Shown: positions 33,382-42,957 of the stretch, piece by piece | How positions within the stretch are numbered: the stretch's first letter is position 1 | Layout of the letters: the number at the start of each line of letters is the position of its first letter | Assembly (NCBI RefSeq): GCF_003287935.1 | Contig: NZ_CP030287.1 | Coordinates: 8,534,267-8,598,266 of the forward strand | DNA: 64,000 nt | Source of the DNA: Streptomyces sp. ICC1 | GTDB lineage: Bacteria; Actinomycetota; Actinomycetes; Streptomycetales; Streptomycetaceae | Reading direction: 5' to 3' | Translations under genes and position numbers: made by a program | Notes under the pieces: model-generated | Told to the model about the DNA's origin: nothing | Databases searched by the model: none | What the model saw: only the letters and a program-made list of their open reading frames with translations

Positions 33382-34452
33382 ATGGATCTGCCGGTGATGC
33401 CACCTGTGAAGCCGATGCTCGCCAAGTCGGTGTCCAAGATCCCGCCGGGCATGCAGTACGAGGCCAAGTGGGACGGTTTCCGCGCGATCGTGTACCGCGA
33501 CGGGGACGAGCTCGAGCTCGGCAGCCGCACGGGCAAGAGCCTGACCAGGTACTTCCCCGAGCTGGTGACGGCGCTCAAGACCAATCTGCCGGACCGCTGC
33601 GTCGTCGACGGGGAGATCGTCCTGATCCATGGCGGACGGCTCGACTTCGACCGGCTCAGCGAGCGGATCCATCCCGCCGCGTCCCGCGTGAAGATGCTCG
33701 CGGAGACGACCCCGGCCGGCTTCGTCGCCTTCGATCTGCTCGCGCTGGGCGACGAGGCCCTGCTCGACCGGCCGCTCACCGACCGCCGCTCCGCCTTGAC
33801 CCGCATGCTCTCCACCGCTCGGCCCCCCGTCCATCTCGCGCCCGCGACCACCGACCCCGCGCTGGCGCAGGAGTGGTTCGAGCGGTTCGAGGGCGCCGGG
33901 CTCGACGGGGTCGTCGCCAAACCCCTCGATCTCCCCTACCGGCCGGACGCCCGACTCATGTTCAAGATCAAGCACGAACGTACGGCCGACGCCGTCATCG
34001 CGGGTTTCCGTTTCCACAAGAGCGGTCCGATTGTCGGATCGCTGCTCCTGGGCCTGTACGACACCTCCGGCACCCTCCAGCACGTGGGCGTCTGCGCCGC
34101 CTTCCCCATGAAGCGCCGAGCCGAGCTGATCGAGGAGCTCGCGCCGCTCCGGATGCCCGGCCCCGAGGGCCACCCGTGGTCCGCCTGGGCCGAGGAGGCG
34201 GCCCACGAGAGCGCCCGGCTGCCCGGGGCCCAGAGCCGCTGGACCGGGAAGAAGGACCTCTCCTGGGTCCCGCTGCGCCCCGAATGGGTCTGCGAGGTGG
34301 CCTACGACCACATGGAGGGCGACCGCTTCCGGCACACCGCGCAGTTCCGCCGCATGCGCCCCGACCGGGAGCCGGGCAGCTGTACGTACGCCCAGCTGGA
34401 GGAGGTCGTCGGCTACGACCTCGCCGAGGTCCTCGGCACCGCCACCGCCTGA
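33382..34452 (+). CDS. ATP-dependent DNA ligase (LigC/LigD-ligase type)
   Basis: A 356-residue ligase. The adenylation motif is YEAKWDGFRAIVY (Lys nucleophile near residue 29). Motif Ia/III/IV blocks CVVDGEIVLIHGG and GFVAFDLLALG, motif V MFKIKHERTADAVIAG, and an OB-fold C-terminus (SWVPLRPEWVCEVAYDHMEGDRFRHTAQFRRMRPD) are all present. ATG at 33382. It seals ends in Ku-dependent repair with the divergent polymerase. Confidence 0.94.
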   Translation: MDLPVMPPVKPMLAKSVSKIPPGMQYEAKWDGFRAIVYRDGDELELGSRTGKSLTRYFPELVTALKTNLPDRCVVDGEIVLIHGGRLDFDRLSERIHPAASRVKMLAETTPAGFVAFDLLALGDEALLDRPLTDRRSALTRMLSTARPPVHLAPATTDPALAQEWFERFEGAGLDGVVAKPLDLPYRPDARLMFKIKHERTADAVIAGFRFHKSGPIVGSLLLGLYDTSGTLQHVGVCAAFPMKRRAELIEELAPLRMPGPEGHPWSAWAEEAAHESARLPGAQSRWTGKKDLSWVPLRPEWVCEVAYDHMEGDRFRHTAQFRRMRPDREPGSCTYAQLEEVVGYDLAEVLGTATA

Positions 34453-34594
34453 CGCCGCCGCCTGACGCCACCGCCTGGTACCGGCCGGCTGGTACCCCCG
34501 CCCGACGTCGGCCGGCCGCGGTCCCTTGACCGCGGTGTCGCCGACTCGGGAGCATCCGGGGTGAACGCACGCGACCGAGCCGATCAGGAAGGGC

Positions 34595-35122
34595 ATGGCC
34601 TTGGCCCCGTCCAGCACCCTCGCCGAGCTCTTCGAGCGGTTCCGGCACGAAGCCTTCCGCCTGGAGACCCTGGACGACTACAGCGGCTCCGGGAACGTGG
34701 ACGCCTACCGGGCGTTCCAGGCCGGTCGGCCGCGGCCCGAGGGCCACAACGCCGCATGGGTCGCGGAACTGCGCGGCCTCGCCCACCAGGGCAAGCGCGT
34801 GTACCGCGTGCACGTCCTCAAGCGCCCGCTCACGGAGTACCTCCGCTTCGAGCTGGGATGGGGCTACCGGACGGGCATGACCGGCGGGGAAGAGTTCTTC
34901 ATCCTGGACGTGACGGACGCCCCCGACCCGCTCGCAGGCGTGCCGGACTTCTGGCTCTTCGACTCCACGGACACGGCCGTCCTGCGCTACGACGGTGCCG
35001 GGGTGCTGCGACGACCCGATGTCCGCCCGCGGGAGGAAGCCGCCGCGTACGCGGCCCACCGGGACACGGCGCTCGCCCACGCGGAGCCGTTCGAGGAATG
35101 GTGGGCCAAGTACGGCGGGTGA
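34595..35122 (+). CDS. DUF6879 family protein
   Basis: A 175-residue Streptomyces-specific protein. The signature blocks are LFERFRHEAFRLETLDDYSG, KRVYRVHVLKRPLTEYLRFELGWGYRTGMTGGEEFFILDVTD and FWLFDSTDTAVLRYDGAG. ATG at 34595 with AGGAAGG close to it. Such proteins often sit beside an XRE-type regulator; none is here. Function unknown. Confidence 0.82.
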   Translation: MALAPSSTLAELFERFRHEAFRLETLDDYSGSGNVDAYRAFQAGRPRPEGHNAAWVAELRGLAHQGKRVYRVHVLKRPLTEYLRFELGWGYRTGMTGGEEFFILDVTDAPDPLAGVPDFWLFDSTDTAVLRYDGAGVLRRPDVRPREEAAAYAAHRDTALAHAEPFEEWWAKYGG

Positions 35123-35149
35123 CCGGGCGGGAGGAGCGCCCGGCCCCTG

Positions 35150-36127
35150 TCAGCCCTTCGTGAGCTCCTCCCACCGCGCTCGGCTCGGGCCGGCGTCGTT
35201 CGGGACGTAGCCGGGGCGCTCCGCGAGCCAGCGGGCCACCCGCGCCCTGGTCTCCGGGTCCGCGTAGGCCCGCTCCGGGGGGTCGGCCAGGTGCCGGACC
35301 CTGGCCCGCGTCCGCATCACCTCCGGGTCCTCCAGCGCGCACTCGAACAGCGCCGCCGCCTCGCGGGCCGCCCCCGAACGCCCGGCCCTGGTCGCGAAGC
35401 GCTCCCCGATCGCCTCGTCCGCGACGACCTGGAAGTCGAACCAGGGCTTGAGGGTGCGGACCGTCCACGCGTGGTATTCGGCGGCGAACCGGACCGATCC
35501 GGGGTCCTGGTGCGCCGTACGGGCCACTCTGCTCGCGGCCCACAAAGCCAGCGAAGTGCCCTGCCCCAGGGTCGGGTTGGTGTGGGTGACGGCGTCGCCG
35601 ACGGGCACGAACCCGCACACCACCGGCCCGTGCCCGTCGACCAGCGCACTCCAGCGGTTGTCCAGGCCCGCCGTGGCCAGCACCTCCGACATCGGCTCGG
35701 CTCCCAGGTCCAGCCAGGCCCCGCCGGGCGGGAAGGACCGGGCGGCGGCCTCGAAGACGGCGGGGTCGCGCAGCGCGGAGCGCGTGGGGTCCTCGGTGTG
35801 CACGAACAGGGCCACCGCGAAAACCCGGTTGTCGGCCGGGAAGACCGCGCAGCCCGCGAAGGGGCCGCCGGACACGGCCCACGGCCGGCGCGGTCCCTCT
35901 TCCCGGCCCTCGGGCAGCCGGTACCAGCGGCAGAAGTAGGCGAGGCCGGTACGGTGCCGCTCCACGACGCCGGGCCGGCAGCCGGCGGCCGCCAGCCACC
36001 GCTCGGCGCCGCCTCGGCGGCCCCCCGCGTCCACGACGAGGTCCCCGGTGTACGCTCCGGCCTCCGTGGTCACACCGGTCACGCACACGGCCCCGGAGGG
36101 GCCGTGGGGCGGGGTGACAAAGGGCAC
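35150..36127 (-). CDS. FAD-dependent oxidoreductase, N-terminal Rossmann domain missing
   Basis: The remaining 325 residues match the middle and C-terminal parts of a PHBH-like monooxygenase/reductase: DLVVDAGGRRGGAERWL, VFPADNRVFAVALFVHTED, GPVVCGFVPVGDAVTHTNPTLGQGTSLALW (FAD-contacting GD motif) and a helical tail. The first ~120 residues with GxGxxG and the usual DG motif are absent. The visible GTG at 36127 is not a believable start. The cut lies where the PIG-L promoter region begins, so this is probably a join or a deletion. Inactive as drawn. Confidence 0.8.
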   Translation of the reverse strand: MPFVTPPHGPSGAVCVTGVTTEAGAYTGDLVVDAGGRRGGAERWLAAAGCRPGVVERHRTGLAYFCRWYRLPEGREEGPRRPWAVSGGPFAGCAVFPADNRVFAVALFVHTEDPTRSALRDPAVFEAAARSFPPGGAWLDLGAEPMSEVLATAGLDNRWSALVDGHGPVVCGFVPVGDAVTHTNPTLGQGTSLALWAASRVARTAHQDPGSVRFAAEYHAWTVRTLKPWFDFQVVADEAIGERFATRAGRSGAAREAAALFECALEDPEVMRTRARVRHLADPPERAYADPETRARVARWLAERPGYVPNDAGPSRARWEELTKG

Positions 36128-36419
36128 CGGTCATCGGATGGGCGACTGATCCGACGAACAGCCGCTATGGGGGCGTTTTTTGGTGCAGGGTGGGTGCGCG
36201 GTCCGGAGGAACAACCTCCGCATACCGTCCAGATACCGGTCACATCCACACACGAAGATCATGCACGGCACAATCACGAACGGTCAGTCAAGGAAACGAA
36301 GAAGTCATCGGCGAAACCGGTGAACCAACTTGCCGGGAATGGCCTCTCACTGACTGACCGACACCGACCGACCGGCTGCTCACAGGCTCTTCCCGCCGGA
36401 ACGACACCAAGGCGTGCCC
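36128..36419. promoter_or_regulatory. upstream region of the PIG-L gene
   Basis: 292 bp, less GC-rich than its surroundings, with a T-run (gcgttttttgg) near 36173 and several ccgaccga and actgactgac direct repeats near 36350-36375. No gene is seen; a promoter is likely here. Confidence 0.4.
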
Positions 36420-38510
36420 ATGCCCGTTTCCCGCCGACGCTTCCTCCTCGCGACCGTGGTCCCGATGCTCACCATCGGGGTCACCGGCGCGCTCGCCGTG
36501 GCCTCCGGCCAGCAGACGGCCGCCGAAGCCTCCTCGGGAACGGACCCGGCCGCCCTCCGGGCGAGCACCACCGCCGGCTCGGTCGTCCAGGTCGCGGCCC
36601 ACCCCGACGACGACCTGTTCTTCATGAACCCCGACCTCAGCCGCTCCCTGCTGACCGGCACCCCGCTCACCACCGTGTACCTCACCTCCGGCGAGGCCGA
36701 CGGCCGCAACGAGGCCAACGGCGGCGCGGCCAAGGACCCGGAGCAGCCCGCGGACCGGGGCCACTACTCGGAGGCCCGGCAGAACGGCATACGCTCCGCC
36801 TACGCCGAGATGGCCACCGGCGACCGCACCAGCGCGTGGAAGCGCTCGGTCATACCCACCGCCGGCGGCGGCCACGCCGAGCTCGACGTCCTCGTGGCCA
36901 AGCCGCACGTCAACCTGGTGTGGCTGCAGATGCGCGAGGCCCGCGCCCCCGTCGCGGACACCCCGGACAGCCTGCACGGCCTGTGGAACGGCCGGATACC
37001 GGCGCTGGGCCCCCAGTTCGCCGCGGGCACGCCCGTCAAGCAGTCGTTCACGTACACCAAGGACCAGGCGATAGCGGCGATAGCCGGGATCTTCGAGCGG
37101 TACAAGCCGACGACGATACGGATGCAGGACCCGACGCCGGGGCGGTACGCCGAGAGCGGCCGGTACACCGACCACCAGGACCACATGTTCGGGGCGCGGT
37201 TCGCGCAGGCCGCAGCGGCCTCGTACGCCGCGCGGGTCCCGGTCGGGCAGCGGCCCCACTTCTCCGTCCAGAGCTACCTCGGCTACCACAACGGCACCCT
37301 GCCGCACACGCTGGACCCGCAGACGGCCGAGACGAAGATCGGCTACCTCAAGACCTACGCGTGGCACGACAAGCAGAACTACTGCGGCTCGTCCTCCGGT
37401 TGCGGCGACCGCAAGGTGGCGGGCAGCCCGAGCGGCCACAACTGGGCCCAGTCGCTGCGCTACGCGCGCGGGGACAACGCCTCCTGGCTGGTGCAGGGCA
37501 CGACCGGCCGGCTGTACGCCTTCGCCGCCCTCGACGGCCAGATGGCCGTCTGGACCCGCGGCCCCGGCACCGGCCCCGCGGCCGCCTGGCAGGGCCCCGA
37601 CCTGCTGCCGGGCACCGGCATCGACCCGGGCGCGACCACCGCCCGCTTCCCCGACGGGCGCGTCGCCGTCCTCGCCGTCCGGACCGTCTTCGGCGAGCGG
37701 CCGCAGGACTACCGGCGCGAGATCGTCTACGCCGCCCAGTCCGTGCCCGGCGGCCCGTTCGGGGAGTGGGTCTCGCTCGGCACCCCGGAGACCACCGACG
37801 AGGCCGGCACCTCGGCGATCAGCGCGCCCTCGGCGGCCGCCGACCAGGACGGCCGGCTGACCGTGTACGTCCGCGACTCCCGCCGGACCCTGCTCGCCCG
37901 CGTCCAGCAGCCCTCGGGCACCTTCGCCCCCTGGCAGCAGCTGGGCGGCAGCGACCTGCAGAGCGACCCGGTCACGGCCACCGACGCCGCCGGGCGCCGC
38001 CACCTCTACGTCGCCACCACCCAGTCCGTGCTCGCCTGGATCCAGCCCGCCCCGGGCGCCCCGCTGGCCGGGCCCTTCCCGACCGGGCTCCCCGCCACCA
38101 CCGTCCCGCTGACCGCGGCCCCGGAGGCGGCGGGCGTGCGCCTGTACTTCCGGCGCCCCGACTCGGGGGTCGTGCGCACCACCCTGGTCACAGCGGGCGC
38201 CGGCACCGCGAAGCCGGCCGTCTCCAGCATCGCGGAGGCCGGCGGCCGGGCGGGCTACGGCGCGGTCGGCGTCGCGGGCCGCGTGCTGTCGGGCCGGGCC
38301 GACTCGGGCACCGTCAGCACCACGGGCCTCGGCGGCCCGCCCGCGTGGACGGAGTCCCAGATGCTGTACGCGGGCGCCCCGGCGGGCACCGTGGAACCGG
38401 GCGGCGCCACGACGACGGCGGTCCTGGGCCTGGACGCCGAACTCCACGTCACCACCGCGGTCCCCCACCCCACCCGCCTGCTCTGGCACCGGGCGATCCC
38501 CCGGGCGTAG
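36420..38510 (+). CDS. secreted PIG-L family deacetylase with beta-propeller/lectin-like C-terminus
   Basis: About 696 residues. A twin-arginine-type export signal (MPVSRRRFLLATVVPMLTIGVTGALA) precedes a PIG-L/LmbE deacetylase domain with AHPDDDLFFMNPDL (zinc Asp/His) and a distal TDHQDH motif. The second half has repeated propeller strands (GRLYAFAALDGQMAVWTRGPG, GRLTVYVRDSRRTLLARVQQPSG) like those of PLL-type lectins. ATG at 36420; a GTG two codons earlier (36414) is possible. Likely acts outside the cell on N-acetylglucosaminyl substrates. Confidence 0.88.
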   Translation: MPVSRRRFLLATVVPMLTIGVTGALAVASGQQTAAEASSGTDPAALRASTTAGSVVQVAAHPDDDLFFMNPDLSRSLLTGTPLTTVYLTSGEADGRNEANGGAAKDPEQPADRGHYSEARQNGIRSAYAEMATGDRTSAWKRSVIPTAGGGHAELDVLVAKPHVNLVWLQMREARAPVADTPDSLHGLWNGRIPALGPQFAAGTPVKQSFTYTKDQAIAAIAGIFERYKPTTIRMQDPTPGRYAESGRYTDHQDHMFGARFAQAAAASYAARVPVGQRPHFSVQSYLGYHNGTLPHTLDPQTAETKIGYLKTYAWHDKQNYCGSSSGCGDRKVAGSPSGHNWAQSLRYARGDNASWLVQGTTGRLYAFAALDGQMAVWTRGPGTGPAAAWQGPDLLPGTGIDPGATTARFPDGRVAVLAVRTVFGERPQDYRREIVYAAQSVPGGPFGEWVSLGTPETTDEAGTSAISAPSAAADQDGRLTVYVRDSRRTLLARVQQPSGTFAPWQQLGGSDLQSDPVTATDAAGRRHLYVATTQSVLAWIQPAPGAPLAGPFPTGLPATTVPLTAAPEAAGVRLYFRRPDSGVVRTTLVTAGAGTAKPAVSSIAEAGGRAGYGAVGVAGRVLSGRADSGTVSTTGLGGPPAWTESQMLYAGAPAGTVEPGGATTTAVLGLDAELHVTTAVPHPTRLLWHRAIPRA

Positions 38511-38520
38511 GCCGCGGGCC

Positions 38521-39195
38521 TCAGCGGCACGAGCCTCCCGTGAGGAGCTCCAGGACGTGGGCCGGGGTCCAGTTCCCGGACGCGCCGGGACACGAGGACA
38601 GGTAGTCGGCGATGTCCGGCTCCGCCCAGGGACCCGATTCCAGCAGGCCGCCGGCCAGGTGGCGCAGGTAGGCGGCGGCCGGCATCAGCGGCTCGACGTC
38701 CCGGAGGGTCCACGGAGCGGTGAAGGTCAGCAACGGGATGCCCCCGATCGTCCCCGGGCAGATCAGCGTCTCGTAGCGTCCCGGCCCCAACTCGGCCCGC
38801 CCCAGCCGCAGGACCGCGGTCAGGTCCAGGTCGGCGCCCGGCTCCTCGTACATCTCCTGGGCGGCGATGTCGGAGAGCTGGCCCACGCTCACGAGGTGGG
38901 CGCGCGCCCGCGTGCGGCCGGGCGCCGTCGGGTCGTAGAAGCCCCGGCCCCCGGTCCACACCGGGGATTCGGTGGCGAAGTAGAGGCGTCCCGCGAGCTC
39001 GACGGCGATGGACCGTTCGGGCGCGCGCCGGTCCCGGCAGCCGGGATACGTGCGCGCGCCGCCGTGCGGCCGCCCACCGCCGATGTAGGCGGCGAGCCGG
39101 TCCAAGTGCATGTTGGACCCGTAGGACGCGTACCAGACGCGCCCGGGGCCCCCGGCGCCTTCGCCGCCGAGGGGAACCGCGGTGTGGACGACCAT
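38521..39195 (-). CDS. gamma-glutamylcyclotransferase-fold protein
   Basis: A 224-residue protein with the AIG2/GGCT opening WYASYGSNMHLDRLAAYIGGG, the substrate-carboxylate-binding YGSN motif, and a later LVSVGQLSDIAAQEM segment. Database names for this family in Streptomyces are inconsistent (some call it histone deacetylase). ATG at 39195. The catalytic Glu is not identified with confidence. Confidence 0.65.
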   Translation of the reverse strand: MVVHTAVPLGGEGAGGPGRVWYASYGSNMHLDRLAAYIGGGRPHGGARTYPGCRDRRAPERSIAVELAGRLYFATESPVWTGGRGFYDPTAPGRTRARAHLVSVGQLSDIAAQEMYEEPGADLDLTAVLRLGRAELGPGRYETLICPGTIGGIPLLTFTAPWTLRDVEPLMPAAAYLRHLAGGLLESGPWAEPDIADYLSSCPGASGNWTPAHVLELLTGGSCR

Positions 39196-39211
39196 GCTCC
39201 CTTTCCCACTC

Positions 39212-40001
39212 CTACGGCGCGAGCAACTCCGCCTGAAGCAGGGGGGCCAGGTTCCGGCCGTCCGCCGATGTCAGGCCCAGCGAGGACGCGGCGAACGCGG
39301 TGGAATGGGCCGCGTGGAGGGAGATCACGTCACCGGCGTTCAGCGGAACGATCGTGGACACGTCCTGCGAGATTTTGAAGTTGTCCCCGAGGTCCGCCGT
39401 GTCCTGCACGTCGTAGGCGACGGCATCTCCGTTGACGTTGATGAACAGCTCGCGCCCCCTGTCGACGTCCTCGGTGAACTGCCAGGACAGCACTCCCCGG
39501 AGAAGGTAGCGCCCAGGAGTCTTGACGACCAGGGTCGACGTGGGCGCGTCGAACATCGTGTCCGTGTCGTAGGTGACGCCGTCGAATGTGATCTGGACCG
39601 CGGTGTTGCGAGCGATGGCCTGGTTCGCGCGGGCGTAGACGCTCGCGCCGACGTGGACCGCGTTCCCGGCGGGCCCCGTGGCACCGGCGGGCCCCGCCGG
39701 ACCCACGGCACCGGGGGCACCGGGCGTGCCGGGCTCGCCCTGCGCACCGTCCGCACCGGCGGGCCCCATCGGACCGATCGACCCAGGCGGACCCGCGGCG
39801 CCCGGGGTGCCCGGGGTGCCGGCCGCACCGGTCTGCCCGGCCGGACCCATGGCGCCCGGGGTGCCGGGCTCGCCCGGCGCACCGTCCGCACCCGGCGCAC
39901 CGGTCTGCCCGGCCGGACCCATGGTGCCCGGGGTGCCCGGGGTGCCGGGCTCGCCCTGTGGACCGCGCGGGCCCGTCGGGCCGGTGGCGCCGGCCGGACC
40001 C
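39212..40001 (-). CDS. collagen-like protein with C1q/TNF-like head, N-terminus missing
   Basis: Read on the minus strand, about 35 Gly-x-y triplets ([24 protein letters not shown] and onward) lead into a C-terminal ~130-residue jelly-roll-like domain ([34 protein letters not shown] through LLQAELLAP). This is the architecture of bacterial collagen-like surface or spore proteins. No start codon or signal peptide is present: the Gly-x-y run reaches exactly the edge of a perfect fold-back at 40002. The N-terminal part is lost there. Confidence 0.78.
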
Positions 40002-40099
40002 GTCTTGGTGTAGTAGAAGACCGTCGCGGTGCCGTCGGCTGCCGCCGCTCAGGCGGCGGCAGCCGACGGCACCGCGACGGTCTTCTACTACACCAAGAC
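40002..40099. repeat. perfect 47-bp fold-back with 4-nt loop
   Basis: 40002-40048 is the exact reverse complement of 40053-40099, with loop tcag. The right arm is coding sequence of the amylase ([12 protein letters not shown]). The left arm is the same sequence inverted, attached to the collagen-like gene. Confidence 0.92.
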
Positions 40100-42950
40100 C
40101 CGCAACTGGACCGCCTACAACCTGCATTGGGCGCCGGACGGCGGAAGCTGGACGGCCGTGCCCGGCACCGGCATGGAAGCCGCCTGCACCGACTGGGTGA
40201 AGCGGACCGTGAGCCTCGGCTCGGCCGCCGGCCTCCAGGCGACCTTCAACAACGGCCAGGGCACGTGGGACAACAACGGGGGCAAGAACTACGCCCTGGG
40301 CACCGGCCTGATCACCGTCAAGGACGGCGTCGTGGCCCACAGCGACCCCTGCACCACGGACCCCGACCCCGACCCGGGCACCGGCACCGGCACCGGCGCG
40401 AGCGCCACCGTCTACTACTCGACCACCACGGTCGGCTGGCCGACCGTCAACCTGCACTGGGCGCCGACCGGCGGATCCTGGACCACCGCCCCCGGCGCCG
40501 GCATGGACCCGGCCTGCACGGGCTGGGTGAAGAAGACGGTCGCGCTCGGCTCGGCCGCCGGCCTCGCCGCGACCTTCAACAACGGCAACGGCACCTGGGA
40601 CAACAACAACGGCAGGAACTACGCCCTCGGCACGGGCCTGTCCACCGTGAAGGACACCAAGGTCACCGCGAACGCCGCCGATCCCTGCGCCTCGGTGGTC
40701 CCCGACACCACCGCGCCCACCGCGCCCACCAGGGTCCTGGCCTCCGCCGCCGACGTGTCCGTGGTCGTGACCTGGGAAGCCGCCACCGACGACCGGGGCG
40801 TGACCGGCTACCAGGTCACCCGTACCGGCGGCACCAAGGGCACCGCCGTCACCCACACCACCTCCACCGTCCTCACCGAATCCGGCCTGGAGGAGCGGAC
40901 CGCCTACACGTACGCGGTCAGGGCCGTGGACGCCGCCGGGAACCTCTCGCCCGCCTCCGCCGGGGCGGCCGCCACCACGGGCACCCGGCCCCCGGCCCCG
41001 GCCGGGTCGGCGCCGCTGGGAGGCGACCCCCGCAAGGACCCGATCTACTTCGTGCTCACCGCCCGCTTCAACGACGGCGACGCCGCCAACAACCGCGGCG
41101 GCAGCCAGCACGTGAAGTCCGGGAACGCGGCCAACGGCGACCCCATGTTCCGGGGGGACTTCAAGGGGCTCGTCGAGAAGCTGGACTACGTCAAGGCCCT
41201 CGGCTTCTCCGCGATCTGGATCACCCCGGTCGTCCTCAACCGCTCCGACTACGACTACCACGGCTATCACGGCTACGACTTCTACAAGGTCGACCCCCGC
41301 CTGGAATCGGCCGGAGCCTCCTACCAGGACCTCATCAACGCCGCCCACGCCAAGGGCGTCAAGATCTACCAGGACGTGGTCTACAACCACAGCTCCCGCT
41401 GGGGTGCCAAGGGCCTGTTCACCCCGACCGTCTACGGCGTGCGCGACGCGCAGTGGTCCTGGTTCTACGACGAGAAGCAGACCGGCTTCGAGTACGACGG
41501 CCTCACCGTCGACCCCAAGAGCGGCAAGTCGTACTACAACGGCGACCTGTGGTCGACCGCCGAGCCCGTCGGCAACACCTGTGTCAACTGGGGCGCGGCC
41601 ACCCAGTACAAGAGCGCCGCGGGCTACACCATCTACAACTGCCAGTGGCCGAACCCCACTTCGGGCATGTTCCCCAAGGCCCTCTTCCACCCGTGCTGGA
41701 TCGGCAACTGGGAGGGTGAGGACGCCCGTTCCTGCTGGATCCACGAGGACCTCGCGGACTTCAACACCGAGAACCCGGCGGTGCAGAACTACCTGATCGG
41801 GGCCTACGACAAGTACATCGACATGGGCGTGGACGGCTTCCGCGTCGACACGGCCGTGCACATCCCCCGCGTCACCTGGAACCGGCGCTTCCTGCCCGCC
41901 ATCCAGAGCCGGGTGGCCCAGCAGTTCGGCGCCCAGAAGGCGAAGGACTTCTTCGTCTTCGGCGAGGTCGGCTCCTTCGTGAACGACAAGTGGAACCGCG
42001 GCTCGGCCAACCAGTCGGCCCAGTACTACACCTGGAAGGAGTCCGCGGCGTACAGCGCGGACGACGCCACCGCCGCCGTCCAGCAGTACAGCACCGACAA
42101 CGACCCGGCCAAACAGCCCACCAGCAACAATGCCTTCCTCAGCGGGAACCTCTACCACGCACCCGACCACGCCATGTCCTCCGGCATGAACGTCATCGAC
42201 ATGCGCATGCACATGAACTTCGGGGACGCGAACAACGCCTTCCAGAACGGCAAGGACTCCGACGACAGCTACAACGACGCGACCTACAACGTGGTCTACG
42301 TCGACAGCCACGACTTCGGCCCCGGCAAATCGTCCACCCGCTACGCCGGCGGCACCGACGCCTGGGCCGAGAACATGGCCCTGATGTGGACCTTCCGCGG
42401 CATCCCGACCCTGTACTACGGCTCCGAGACCGAGTTCCAGTCCGGCCGGCAGATCGACTGCGGCCCGACGTGCCCGCTCGCCACCACCGGCCGGGCCTAC
42501 TACGGGGACAAGATCGCGGGCTCGGTCACGGCCTCCGGATTCTCCAAGGTCGCCTCCGCCACCGGAGCCGTCGCGGCCACCCTGGAATCGCCGCTCGTCA
42601 AACACCTCCAGCGGCTGAACGAGATCCGCCGCGCCGTCCCGGCGCTCCAGAGCGGCCAGTACTCCACCGAGGGAGTCTCGGGGGGCATGGCCTTCAAGCG
42701 CCGCTACACGGACGCGTCCACCGGTACGGACAGCTTCGCCGTCGTCACCGTCACCGGCGGCGCCTCGTACACCGGCATCCCCAACGGCACGTACAAGGAC
42801 ACGGTCACCGGCGACGTGCGGACCGTCACCGACGGCAGCCTGTCCGTCGCCGCTCCCGGCAAGGGCAACCTGCGCGTCTACGTGCTGGACCTCCCGGGTG
42901 CGGGCGCCGCACCCGGCAAGGTGGGCGCCGCCGGCCCCTACCTGAAGTAG
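40053..42950 (+). CDS. secreted alpha-amylase: CBM25-like x2, FnIII, GH13; 5' truncated
   Basis: At least 960 residues. Two starch-binding CBM25-type modules ([31 protein letters not shown] and ATVYYSTTTVGWPTVNLHWAPTGGSWTTAPG) are separated by a DPDPGTGTGTG linker. An FnIII module (APTAPTRVLASAADVSVVVTWEAATDDRGV) is followed by a GH13 barrel with nucleophile Asp in DGFRVDTAVH, acid Glu in FGEVGSF and transition-state Asp in VDSHDFG. The signal peptide is missing because the gene is cut at the fold-back centre; the visible start is not native. The enzyme would degrade raw starch or glycogen outside the cell. Confidence 0.93.
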   Translation, partial: AAAADGTATVFYYTKTRNWTAYNLHWAPDGGSWTAVPGTGMEAACTDWVKRTVSLGSAAGLQATFNNGQGTWDNNGGKNYALGTGLITVKDGVVAHSDPCTTDPDPDPGTGTGTGASATVYYSTTTVGWPTVNLHWAPTGGSWTTAPGAGMDPACTGWVKKTVALGSAAGLAATFNNGNGTWDNNNGRNYALGTGLSTVKDTKVTANAADPCASVVPDTTAPTAPTRVLASAADVSVVVTWEAATDDRGVTGYQVTRTGGTKGTAVTHTTSTVLTESGLEERTAYTYAVRAVDAAGNLSPASAGAAATTGTRPPAPAGSAPLGGDPRKDPIYFVLTARFNDGDAANNRGGSQHVKSGNAANGDPMFRGDFKGLVEKLDYVKALGFSAIWITPVVLNRSDYDYHGYHGYDFYKVDPRLESAGASYQDLINAAHAKGVKIYQDVVYNHSSRWGAKGLFTPTVYGVRDAQWSWFYDEKQTGFEYDGLTVDPKSGKSYYNGDLWSTAEPVGNTCVNWGAATQYKSAAGYTIYNCQWPNPTSGMFPKALFHPCWIGNWEGEDARSCWIHEDLADFNTENPAVQNYLIGAYDKYIDMGVDGFRVDTAVHIPRVTWNRRFLPAIQSRVAQQFGAQKAKDFFVFGEVGSFVNDKWNRGSANQSAQYYTWKESAAYSADDATAAVQQYSTDNDPAKQPTSNNAFLSGNLYHAPDHAMSSGMNVIDMRMHMNFGDANNAFQNGKDSDDSYNDATYNVVYVDSHDFGPGKSSTRYAGGTDAWAENMALMWTFRGIPTLYYGSETEFQSGRQIDCGPTCPLATTGRAYYGDKIAGSVTASGFSKVASATGAVAATLESPLVKHLQRLNEIRRAVPALQSGQYSTEGVSGGMAFKRRYTDASTGTDSFAVVTVTGGASYTGIPNGTYKDTVTGDVRTVTDGSLSVAAPGKGNLRVYVLDLPGAGAAPGKVGAAGPYLK

Positions 42951-42957
42951 CCGCCGG

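Noticed and set aside
30796..34452. 1218-codon open frame on the plus strand
   Set aside because: Only its last 357 codons are the DNA ligase; the rest is antisense to the GH6 cellulase and LigD-type polymerase, open because of GC bias.
39330..42605. 1091-codon minus-strand frame over the amylase
   Set aside because: Antisense to the amylase with Gly/Val-rich low complexity; it only runs on into the collagen-like gene region.
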